From the NCBI GenBank assembly GCA_050084985.1, contig JBITNC010000002.1, positions 16,926,001 to 16,990,000 of the forward strand: DNA of 64,000 bases. Direction: 5' to 3'. Of this stretch, positions 50,601 through 59,496 are shown in pieces (the stretch's first letter is position 1; each line of letters starts with the position of its first letter). The position numbers and the translations under genes are program-made. Origin of the DNA: Nageia nagi (lineage: Eukaryota > Pinophyta). The notes beneath the pieces are model-generated. The model saw only the letters and a program-made list of their open reading frames with translations, did not search any database and was not told the DNA's origin.

Positions 50601-50879
50601 TCAATATTCATGGATGAATTTATTTTTAATTCAAGAGATGGTTTGAATATTTAAAATATTATGAATTAATTTATCTTTAGTTCATAGAATATATTGAATA
50701 TTAGTAATGGATTGCAATGATATTATATTTTTAGATGAATTTTTATGTATATCTTAATATTACAATTCAATAATCATACAACCACAATACAAGTAACTTT
50801 GATATAACCTCTTATATACAAAGAAATACCAAAAGAAATCGTTGAAAGAACTTATGAAAATTTGCATCCGGCAAATAAG
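47601..50879. other. AT-rich stretch, possible LINE 3' end at 49.64-49.92 kb
   Basis: The minus strand of 49,920-49,640 has the feel of a plant LINE 3' untranslated end: GC-richer text, then GACCTTTTTTGGTCACCTGA, then GAGGATATTAATATAC before an AT-rich run. No reverse transcriptase is present to support it. Elsewhere there are only short chance frames. Confidence 0.25.
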
Positions 50880-51645
50880 GCCAGGAGAAAGTCTCACAGT
50901 ATATCTTTGGAAGTAGATAACTAAACCCTTGCTCTTTAGAGACAATACCATAAGTCCTTGTTAAGAATATTTCACTTTACCAATGGCATCTTTGTCCGAC
51001 GTAGTCATGGTATATTCTACATTACTCACAGTCCACTGTCCAGTCATCAATTCATCATATACAGATTCCCCTTTCCTTCAAAGTTCTGAAACTGACTTGA
51101 CTCTGACGCTGCTAGCATTCATATTCAAAATAAACGTGAGGAACACGTGACTGTTCAATCATCGACTGAATTCCTGAATCGTCATTCATTACAGAATTTA
51201 TAGTCAGATACACTTTAAAAAATACGTTCCTCGGAAAGAATGCAAATCAGTAACGACTCCAATCCAAACAAACAAAAACAACTAAAGAGAGAAACTGTGA
51301 CAATTCAAACTCAGAGCGGAATCCAAACTTTACAGGTCTTGAGCTGCAGACGTTGCTGTTTGATGAAGTAGAGGATAAAACTTTTCCATCTCATAGAGTT
51401 AGTTGTTTATCAATTTTTTCTTGCATTTTTTTTCAAAAATAATTACACAGATTCAAACCTTGAACCATCTATTTTCAATACAGATTCTTAATCGTTATAC
51501 CATCCCACCATTCATCAAAACTGCTCTTAACCTATAGTACTAATGATTTACACAGGAACTAATATGGGGTCACACTAGTCAAAGGACAACGTTTACAACA
51601 ATTAACTCCAGCAGTGATGTACAACCTATCCAGGAGAATGATGTA
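50880..51645 (+). repeat. Dispersed repeat R, copy 3 (truncated)
   Basis: 50,962-51,645 is nearly identical to the start of copy 4 (54,892-55,560); 50,880-50,961 continues to match copy 2 only. CACGTG occurs at about 51,145. The copy ends abruptly after GGAGAATGATGTA, where a hAT-transposase fragment begins; copy 4 carries on into the rest of R at the same point. Confidence 0.85.
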
Positions 51646-52275
51646 CAATGAACACAAATCATGATGACCATTCCTCCTTAAATGATCTAACAATTGTCCT
51701 AGCTTTCTATGAAGCACTACTAGAAGATTTAGGTTTTTGTATATTATCTGTATCTTTGTTAAATTCAATATTTTGAATTTCAATAAGAGTTTTAGGAGAG
51801 TCAGTACCCAATTGGGTTCATGGTTCAAAATATTATCATTTTCATGCATATCATCGTCAAATATTTCAAGTGATCGGATATCAATATTGACATAGTTATC
51901 AACATTATCTTCAAGTTGTCTCATATTATATTTTGAAAAATATCTTCAAGTGGTGGCATATTTGGATCAATGAAATTTTCAAAATTATCTTTGATTGGCT
52001 ACTTATTTGCATCAATAGTTTTCTTCAAAACATCCTCATGCAGTGGTAAATCAAGATCACCTGTGATTTTTGCATAAAAATATATTCTTAATCATATGAT
52101 GACTAAAAGCATGATTAAACAAAAGAATTAGTGATTACACAAAAGAACCTGTAATAATCATATTGCTGGATTTTGATGCCTACCTACACGTGAAATACTT
52201 TCCATTTTTTTTAACAAGTTGATTATCCCACTTCTTTCCCTTCAATTTTCCAACTGGCACCATTCCTCAGAGATT
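51645..52275 (-). pseudogene. hAT-type transposase N-terminal fragment
   Basis: 51,645-51,945 matches 63,790-64,000, which lies just upstream of a recognisable hAT transposase. Minus-strand reading gives WDNQLVKKNGKYFTCR (about 52,230-52,180, possibly a zinc-binding first exon), then after a gap DLDLPLHEDVLKKTIDANK and NFENFIDPNMPPLEDIFQN (52,055-51,940), an acidic stretch, and KARTIVRSFKEEWSS (about 51,705-51,655). In hAT proteins of the ZNF862/KIAA1586-like type a K-x-x-W-x-x-x-F segment precedes a zinc finger, which fits. The fragment stops where repeat R copy 3 begins. Stops and frameshifts are present. Confidence 0.6.
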
Positions 52276-52379
52276 AGAGTCTACAATCAATCACAAATGA
52301 GTGTCTACAATATCTGCAAAATTGGAATCTGCTAATAAAAAATTAGATTATGAAGGTTGTCTTACAGTTGAATTACTAT

Positions 52380-53045
52380 ACCTAATGAGCATCTTCAATA
52401 CTGTAGGGCAAGTGTCTTTAATATTCAATAGATGAGTGTTTGCAATTTTAATAGATGAGTGTATGCAATTTTAATAGATGAGCATCTTTAATATTGCACA
52501 AACAAGCATCTGTAATATTACACAGATGAGCATCTGCAATATTACTTAGACAAGCATTTGCAATGCTACACTAATGAGCATCTAAAAGTTTTCACAGATG
52601 AGCAACTGCAAAATTGCACTAATGAGCATATTCAATCTCATACAAATGAGCATATTCAATCCCATACAAATGATCATATTCAATCCCATATAGATGAGCA
52701 TTTGCAATATTACTTAGATAAGCATCTATAATTTTGCACTGATGAGCATCTAAATTTTTTTGCAGATGAGTGAATGTAAAATTGCATTGATGAGCATCTT
52801 CAATCACACACAGATGAGCATCTTCAATCGCACATAGATGAGCATCTTTAGTCGCACATAGATGAGCATCTTTAAATATTTACTTATGAGCATCTTGAAT
52901 TTTACATAAGTGAGCATCTTCAATTATACATAGATGAGTGTCATAAATATTGCATAATTAAGCATTTGCAATAAAACATTATTGAGTGTTTGCAATAAAG
53001 CATTAGTGAGCATCTACAATCCCTTTCTAATGAGCATCTTGGAGA
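52380..53045 (-). repeat. 24 bp tandem array 1 (about 27 units)
   Basis: GATGAGCATC or a one-to-two base variant recurs at an almost constant 24 bp spacing for about 660 bp, with 14 more variable bases between cores (for example TTTAGTCGCACATA). Because 24 is eight codons, the minus strand can be read as eight-residue repeats close to DAHLCNIE, open for 62 codons at 52,807-52,619. Unit length hardly changes although substitutions are common. Arrays 2 and 3 (58.9 and 60.8 kb) have the same unit length and nearly the same core. Confidence 0.88.
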
Positions 53046-53133
53046 ATTTGAAAATTTGAAATGGTATATTTGATCGATCTAATTAATTCTATATATAGGG
53101 TATAATTGGTGATTTCATCAAGAAATTTTTTTT

Positions 53134-53828
53134 TCAAGGTGATTGCTTGCGAAAGTATAAGAGGTATAGGTGGCTATTTGCACTTATCTTTATAATAAAA
53201 TTATGAAATATTGACGAGCCAACCCATAACTTTTTTTGGTCTTGAAAATTTTGAGCTAAATGGTGCAATATGTGAGGTCTATATTTTTGAAATATTTTAA
53301 CTTTAAAAAACCTAATATTAGCCTGTTGGTGAATATTTGCCACTATGCATAATGCTGCTTCCCACCAAACTAGAGCATGTCCCTCTAATTTGAGTGTAGC
53401 TATTTCAATTTTATCCTCATCACTTTCAATCTTCTGGATTTGAAAATAGGCCTCCATTTACTTAAACCAGTTGTTAAGTTTTTTGGGATGCATCTCTCCT
53501 CCAAAGAATTTGAGCTCGAACTTCACCTCCAGCTTCAAGGGTAATCTTTTCTCTATTCGAGAACTCTTCCTAATGTACATATTCTCTTTTTCTTTTCCTC
53601 CATCATCTCAATATTTTTGCAATTCTGCAATATTACTAACCAAATTACTCAATGTCTCCTTAATCATATTGAGCCTTTTTGAAAACTCTTCTTGCATTGT
53701 AGTAGATGGATTCTCTTTTACCATATTAGCTTCGCTTTATTTTCGCAACCAAATTATCGATCGAATCTCAAAATCTTCTTCAATAATCTCTCCTTCACCT
53801 CTTTTACTTTATGATCTAGTAAACATGC
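53134..53828 (-). pseudogene. Ty3/gypsy gag, N-terminal part
   Basis: Minus-strand translation from about 53,828: MFTRS, then EEFSKRLNMIKETLSNLV, LKFFGGEMHPKKLNNWF and MEAYFQIQKIESDEDKIEIA followed by TLKLEGHALVWWE. The sequence F-x-G-x-x-x-P-x-x-x-x-x-W, ME-x-YF and KI-x-x-A-x-x-x-LEG-x-A-x-x-WW is typical of plant Ty3/gypsy Gag (Retrotrans_gag family). After WWEA the frame drifts. The start lies about 60 bp after a primer site, as in intact elements. Isolated stops are present. No pol follows; the 24 bp array begins where the rest of gag should be. Confidence 0.75.
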
Positions 53829-53894
53829 AAAACAATTTGCAACCAAACAAAGTCTTGCAAAGAAAGATTAGTAAATGTCCATATAATCAAAATT

Positions 53895-53907
53895 CTTTGA
53901 TACCAAC
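53895..53907 (-). promoter_or_regulatory. Probable gypsy primer-binding site
   Basis: Minus strand TTGGTATCAAAG follows ACATG and precedes the gag start; it matches the initiator-Met-tRNA site TGGTATCAGAG with one change. Confidence 0.6.
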
Positions 53908-53908
53908 A

Positions 53909-54885
53909 TGTAAAAAGGAAATAGTTTTTTATATACGAATTGTATAAAATTTTCCTTCTTATCGCATGTAAAAAAGAAATAGTTTTCCAAGTATAGTAGC
54001 AAAATAGTTGAACAAGGAAATAAAAATACCATAAAAGATTTTATCCAATAAGCTCTCTTTATTTTTTGGAGTTGTACAATTTCTTCCTTGAATTGTCTCA
54101 CTATTTTTCAACACTTAGTTTTTTTCACTGTCTCTTAATAGTTCTTTCTCTCGTGGACTAGAAAAAAATTGACTAAAAGACATAACCCTCACTTGTCTTC
54201 CTTTTATAAATTTAAGGAAGTTAGGAAACAAAAATGTAGTTACAATGAATTAATCGACATCACACCTCGAAGAGTTAATTTTGGTTGTGGCCATCAACCA
54301 ATCTCATCTCCCACTTGACCTTCCTCCAACATAGCTATAACCACATAACAATTAGGATTGATGAAATACTTCAACACCTTTGAAATATTACCAACATCCT
54401 AAAATACCATCCGATATTTAACAACATTACAAATAATATTTACCAACTTTAAAAATATTAAAATAGCTAAGAAAAATATGCCATTATTATTTTCTCACCT
54501 TTTTTATAGGGAAAATAATAACAATTATTTTAAAATACTCCAAATAATATCCCAACACTTTTTTGGTGGATCCCCAATCTATTTGAAAATACTAAACAAA
54601 CCATAATAAGCACAAAATACAAAAATAACCCAAAACATGTAAATATGGGTGGTTCCAAACACAAGGTGCCACTTGGCATACAACAGGTGGTCAACCACCT
54701 TTGGCCGACTATGGCTAGACAAGTTTGAGATCAGGAGGCTCCTCCAAGGTGTGTCTTTAGCTAAGGTGGCTAATTATAAGCAATGGTATTTCGTGGATGG
54801 ATTCCAAATCCCCTTCACGTTGGTTTTCCTCCCCCATGCTAGTTGCATGATTTTTGACACATGGTAGGGCCCTCCTCTTTGTTAC
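53909..54885 (-). repeat. Probable 5' LTR of the 53 kb gypsy element
   Basis: The interval lies directly upstream (on the minus strand) of the primer site and gag. It holds a TATA-like TTTATAAAAGG on the minus strand near 54,200, and ends ACA at 53,909. The outer end is not defined because no second LTR is in the window; repeat R copy 4 starts at 54,892. A GC-richer block at 54,640-54,885, which has a chance plus-strand open frame, falls in the likely U3. Confidence 0.45.
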
Positions 54886-54891
54886 GTCTAT

Positions 54892-56330
54892 AAGAATATT
54901 TCACTTTACCCATGGCATCTTTGTCCGACGTAGTCATGGTATATTCTACATTACTCACAGTCCACTGTCCAGTCATCAATTCATCATAGACAGATTCCCC
55001 TTTCCTTCAAAGTTCTGAAACTGACTGACTCTGACGCTGCGAGCATTCATATTCAAAATAAACGTGACTGTTCAATCATCGACTGAATTCCTGAATCCTC
55101 ATTCATTACAGAATTTATAGTCAGATACACTTAAAAAAATACGTTCCTCGGAAAGAATGCAAATCAGTAACGACTCCAATCCAAACAAACAAAAACAACT
55201 AAAGAGAGAAACTGTGACAATTCAAACTCAGAGCGGAATCCAAACGTTACAGGTCTTGAGCTGCAGACGTTGCTGTTTGATGAAGTAGAGGATGAAACTT
55301 TTCCATCTCATAGAGTTAGTTGTTTATCGATTTTTTTTTGCATTTTTTTCAAAAATAATTACACAGATTCAAACCTTGAACCACCTATTTTCAATACAGA
55401 TTCTTAATCGTTATACCATCCCACCATTCATCAAAACTGCTCTTAACCTATAGTACTAATGATTTACACAGGAACTAATACGGGGTCACACTGGTCAAGA
55501 ACAACGTTTACAACAATTAACTCCAGCAGTGATGTACAACCTATCCAGGAGAATGATGTAATCATCATAGTGTCCGTATGTTGAACCAGGCTTAAGTTGG
55601 AGAAAATGCATCTCTTCCATTGTCAGAATGGCAAAGCAGAGCAGTCATGTATACAGGATGTTGGGTTTCCAAATATACAAGGCTAATATGCAATATCCAC
55701 AGACAACAGCGTCAAATCACCAACCAACTTTAGTAGTATGGATGCCTGCTCATGTTCATGATGATGCCGTGTTTTGAATGGCAGGAATTGTACAACACAA
55801 TACACAACACAACCAGCTCAATCCATTCTGCACAGTACATAGCACCATTATTGTAGATAGAATGCAGAATGTGTGATTGTCCAGTCGGGTCTTAATTTTT
55901 TTTGTTGTTCTGTGGTTATACTAATTGCTATTTTTTAACCAATATGTTGGAGGAGCATTTATTTGGAGTGCATTAGGCTCAAAAGAATGAGTTTTCTTTA
56001 CGCACTCTTCATGTCAAGCTGGTGCAAGAGATTTTTATATGAACGCTCAAAAACCCGTGAAAATTATCACCAAAACTTGAAGCAGGCTTGGGTATTGGAA
56101 AGAGCTGCGAGGGGACTAGAGATAATGGTTTAACCTTCGGACACCCTTTATCTTACAAAGGGACTACGCTTGGAAATTATTTACTAGAAATAAGAAATTT
56201 CTGTACCAGTTCGCACGCAGGGGCACGGAAGTTGTCAGTTGCGAAAGTATGCCTATTAATTAATTAATTAAAAGATTGAGTACCAAGACCAACAGTGTTG
56301 TTCAAATAAATTAACACTATGATTTATATT
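54892..56330 (+). repeat. Dispersed repeat R, copy 4, left part
   Basis: Starts at TAAGAATATTTCACTTTACC, the same phrase as in copy 3 (50,962). It matches copy 3 at about 95% to 55,560, then copies 1 and 2 through ATCATCATAGTGTCCGTATG (55,561), CCATTATTGTAGATAGAATG (55,847), GGGACTACGCTTGG (56,161), CTGTACCAGTTCGCAC (56,201) and AATTAACACTATGATTTATA (56,309). A TTAA-TTAA-TTAA microsatellite lies at 56,256-56,270. Confidence 0.85.
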
Positions 56331-57382
56331 GTAGAATGCCTATTAATTAAGGCTGAGAAGGCTACCGATCGCTGGTGGAAATTTTGAAAATCATATGCTT
56401 CTTTGATGGTGGATGAAGTTGCATTTGTTTTTGAGGGAAGATGATTGGTGGCATTTGTTCTTAGATCTTTATTAGAATTGTTATGTTTTTCAACTCTTAA
56501 ATAAGAAGAATTAGGATTCAAATTTATTATTTTACATGGCAAAATGTAAGAGCTACTAAGTTTTCAATACTTAGATAAGAAGAACGAGGGTTGGCTGCTA
56601 CTTCTTATAGTTCATATGAAAAGAAAGTCTGCACTCAAATGTTAATTTGTATGAAAGCTTCTCATATCTGCAGGGGAAACCTTGGGGTTTTGGTGTAAGC
56701 CAATACCCAAAGCAGATCTCTACTCCAATAGCCTAGAGAGCTTTCCAAATATGTGGGGGAAACCTTGGCTCCAATGGTCTGGAGTTGTTATCTTTCTGAT
56801 GGCATATGATAATTCCCACAAGGATTGCCAAAAAGAATGACCCTAAGAGTTGGAGTTTATAAAGATAGCAAATGAATCATGGAGTACAAATTTAAAAAGA
56901 GGGAGGAGGCTTATCTTTCAAACAACATGGGGTGCTAGAGGGCATGAAGATGGTGGGCTCAAGCGAAGCTCTTCTATGAACCATAGAGCTCAAATTTGAA
57001 ACGAGAAAGAGTCTCATCTTTCAAACAACATGAGGTGCTAGAGGGCACGAGGTTGTCAAGCTTAAACATAGTTCCTCTTTAGCGTTTTCTGGTTTGTAGT
57101 GAAATGATTTGTCAAAATAGTTGTCTAGAGTTATAAAGAGACTCTGTAAATTGAAGCATTTAGAATGTTGGGTTATCTCTAGGAACCTTATCAGCTATGA
57201 TGGGCTACATTTTTTTAATTTTTCTAAGATGTTTTGTATTGCATGTTACGTTTAATGATCTTTAAGAATGCTACATTTTTTATTGAAGTATGGATGTATG
57301 CTTCATTTTGTATACTAGCAAGGCCCTTTCAAAACTTTGGCTTTTTTATTAATATCAAATTTACCCAATTTTAGTAACAAAA
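56331..57382 (+). mobile_element. Insertion in repeat R copy 4, possibly LINE-like
   Basis: Comparison with R copy 2 shows about 1,052 bp of extra DNA bounded by a 12 bp direct repeat, ATGATTTATATT, at 56,319-56,330 and 57,383-57,394. The right end has GCCCTTTCAAAACTTTGGC, then TTTTTTATTAATATCAAATT and ends AACAAAA, resembling a plant LINE 3' end with a short A-rich tail. A target duplication longer than 9 bp also fits a LINE. No reverse transcriptase is seen, as expected for a 5'-truncated copy. It contains an internal near-repeat (CATCTTTCAAACAACATG at about 57,012 and its relative at about 56,912). The LINE label is inference; the insertion itself is well supported. Confidence 0.6.
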
Positions 57383-57940
57383 ATGATTTATATTATGTTT
57401 AAAATTGATAAGTAATAAAGCTTAGATAATTAACATAATTTAATAAATAATGGGTAATTGAATAATATATTAATTTGAGAAAAAATAAAGAAAGATATAT
57501 AGGAGGACTTTTATTATTGATAATATTTTTCAAAAATATTATGATGATTTTTAATAGGAGTTTAGTTGTAGAGGAATATTGTCGTATTTTTGATAAATTC
57601 TATTACAATTTAAGAATGATTTTTTTTAGTTCTAGATTATTTCAAACTTTATTAGATATTTTATTTTAAATGAGATATAAAATAAAAATTTAAAAACTCA
57701 ATGTTAACTTCTATAGAAAAAAAGTTTTTTTTTTTTTTAATTGAAGAAGTTTGGTACATATCAATCAAACCGAACCAAGTAAAATGTGATGTTTTATTGC
57801 CTTGGATGGATGGATGTCATCATGCATTATAAAATTATAGATGAGGGTTGTAAAGCCAAAACTTAAGATGTATGCTTGTAAACAATATGAGAATAAATAA
57901 AGTTTCAAGCTTTATTTAAATAAGCTTGCATTATCTTGAC
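57383..57940 (+). repeat. Dispersed repeat R, copy 4, right part
   Basis: Resumes the match to copy 2 after the insertion: AAGAAAGATATATAGGAGGA (57,488; copy 2 at about 33,750), TTTAGTTGTAGAGGAATA, ATGGATGTCATCATGCATTA (57,808) and GTTTCAAGCTTTATTTAAAT (57,901). Confidence 0.8.
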
Positions 57941-58093
57941 CATCATGGCTCCTTACTAATTGGCCTCCATGAATTCATTGTATTGAACAACCATGGGAAC
58001 CATGGCATAAAATTTAACATATTTTTTATATGGAAAATGATATCCAAATGGATACAGAATTACCATTTTGTCAAAATGCATGATTGACTATTC

Positions 58094-58790
58094 CTATTTT
58101 TGCATGTGCATTGAAAGTCTTTCTGCATTCACAACACTTGGTAGCTTAAGTCCTATGCAAGCCATCTTCTCATCAACAACATATGAATCTACAATTTCAT
58201 AAAATTGATCAGGATCTTTGGAAACCATCACATTTGTTTTTTCCTTCCCTTGATCAAACCATCTAGGTGCTTGATCGAGATGAAGCTTCCAACATCCATC
58301 ATTCATATGACCATCTTTATTCTAATGAGAATAATGTACCCTCTTTTTCTTATTCTCCTCCTTTGTAGATGATGCAAAAACTTTATCCTTTGCATGAGGC
58401 TTTGATTTGGAATGGTTTTCCTCTTTATCGTACCTTCCATGTTTCTCTAGATATTACGCTTGGACACATACTTCATCAAATCCGTAGGCTTGAAGAGTAA
58501 TATGGTGTGGTGGGGATAGCTATGGAGACCTCCAATATACTTCAACAAACTTTCATTAGTTTTCAAAGATACTCCAAGTAAGGTAGCTCTTTTCTTGAAT
58601 TCAGTGGTGTACTCTTGGACACTTTGCCCTTTTGCTTGCTTGAAATCAAACCACTCCATGGTTTGCTTTTGACGATGGCCAAGGGAGTAGAACTGATCTC
58701 GAAGCAATTATTTAAATGCACTCCATCTTTTTACTAGAGCTTCTACAAAACTTTTGACAAAATCCAAATAGGCTTTCCACCAGTGTTATG
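58094..58790 (-). pseudogene. Ty3/gypsy gag, C-terminal part
   Basis: Minus-strand reading from 58,790: HWWKAYLDFVKSFVEALVKR, then LLRDQFYSLGHRQ, WFDFKQAKGQSVQEYTTEFK and LGVSLKTNESLLKYIGGL. These match the middle of plant Ty3/gypsy Gag (WW, F-x-x-x-L-x-x-QFYP-x-G, L-x-Q-x-x-x-x-SVQEYT-x-EF). After several stops comes HMNDGCWKLHLDQAPRWF (about 58,310-58,255), the variant zinc-knuckle segment N-K-x-GH-x-x-x-x-CWKLHPE-x-x-P-x-W, and an unbroken 70-codon stretch to 58,094. It cannot be the missing half of the 53 kb gag in its original place, since it lies on the wrong side. It is another copy or a rearranged piece. Confidence 0.75.
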
Positions 58791-58934
58791 CATAAGGATT
58801 GAAGGCAAATTAAAAATTTTAAAATGTTAGCAAACACAATTCAAAGTCATGGCAAAAGGTGTTCAAAACTTGTAGGGTGTAAGTGGCAAAATAATTTTTT
58901 TTAAGTTAGAATTTTTTGGTGACATATAATATTT

Positions 58935-59275
58935 TTCTATTCTATGACGATCGCTAGTGTAAATGTCTAGATGATCATCTAAATAAATGTAGGGATGATC
59001 GTCTGCCTAAAGTCATAGATGATTGTTGATAAAAAGCACTGACGATTGTCTGCAAATAAGCACTGATGATCGTTAGTGCTTATTTGAAGATGATCATCTA
59101 TGCTTAATTACAGATGATCGTCTGCATAAAAGCATAGATGATCATCTACATAAAAGCATTGATAATTATCTTTAAATATGCACTAACAATCGTCTGCATA
59201 AAAGCATTAATGATCATCTACATAAAAGCATTGATGATCGTCTACGTAAAAGCACTGATGCTCATCTACAATTAG
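58935..59275 (+). repeat. 24 bp tandem array 2 (about 14 units)
   Basis: GATGATCATC and GATGATCGTC alternate at 24 bp spacing (one 23 bp unit), each followed by text close to TACATAAAAGCATT. GATGATCATC is its own reverse complement. Unit boundaries persist in spite of many substitutions. The array sits between the gag fragment and the start of the 59.5 kb gene. Confidence 0.88.
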
Positions 59276-59496
59276 AATAAAATGACTTTTTGGAAATCAA
59301 AAAATGCATTAAATACAATTGTACATCATTAATGGTGACATGTGTTGTTATAAAAGAGGGTCATTTTCACATATTTTGACATTAATTCGAGCCTTCGACC
59401 TCTCTGGTTCTGCCACTGCCCTCGTATTCCCTTATCTCTCCTTTCCCCATGCAACCTTCTAATTCATTGCTTGCCCTCCTGCTTCATAAATTCACC

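Noticed and set aside
54649-54867. 72-codon plus-strand frame in a GC-richer block
   Set aside because: It lies on the opposite strand within the probable gypsy LTR and shows no similarity I know.
50962-55560. Copies 3 and 4 of repeat R as the two LTRs of one element
   Set aside because: They lack TG...CA ends and target duplication, and copy 4 continues seamlessly into sequence homologous to R copy 2, so they are duplicated segments.
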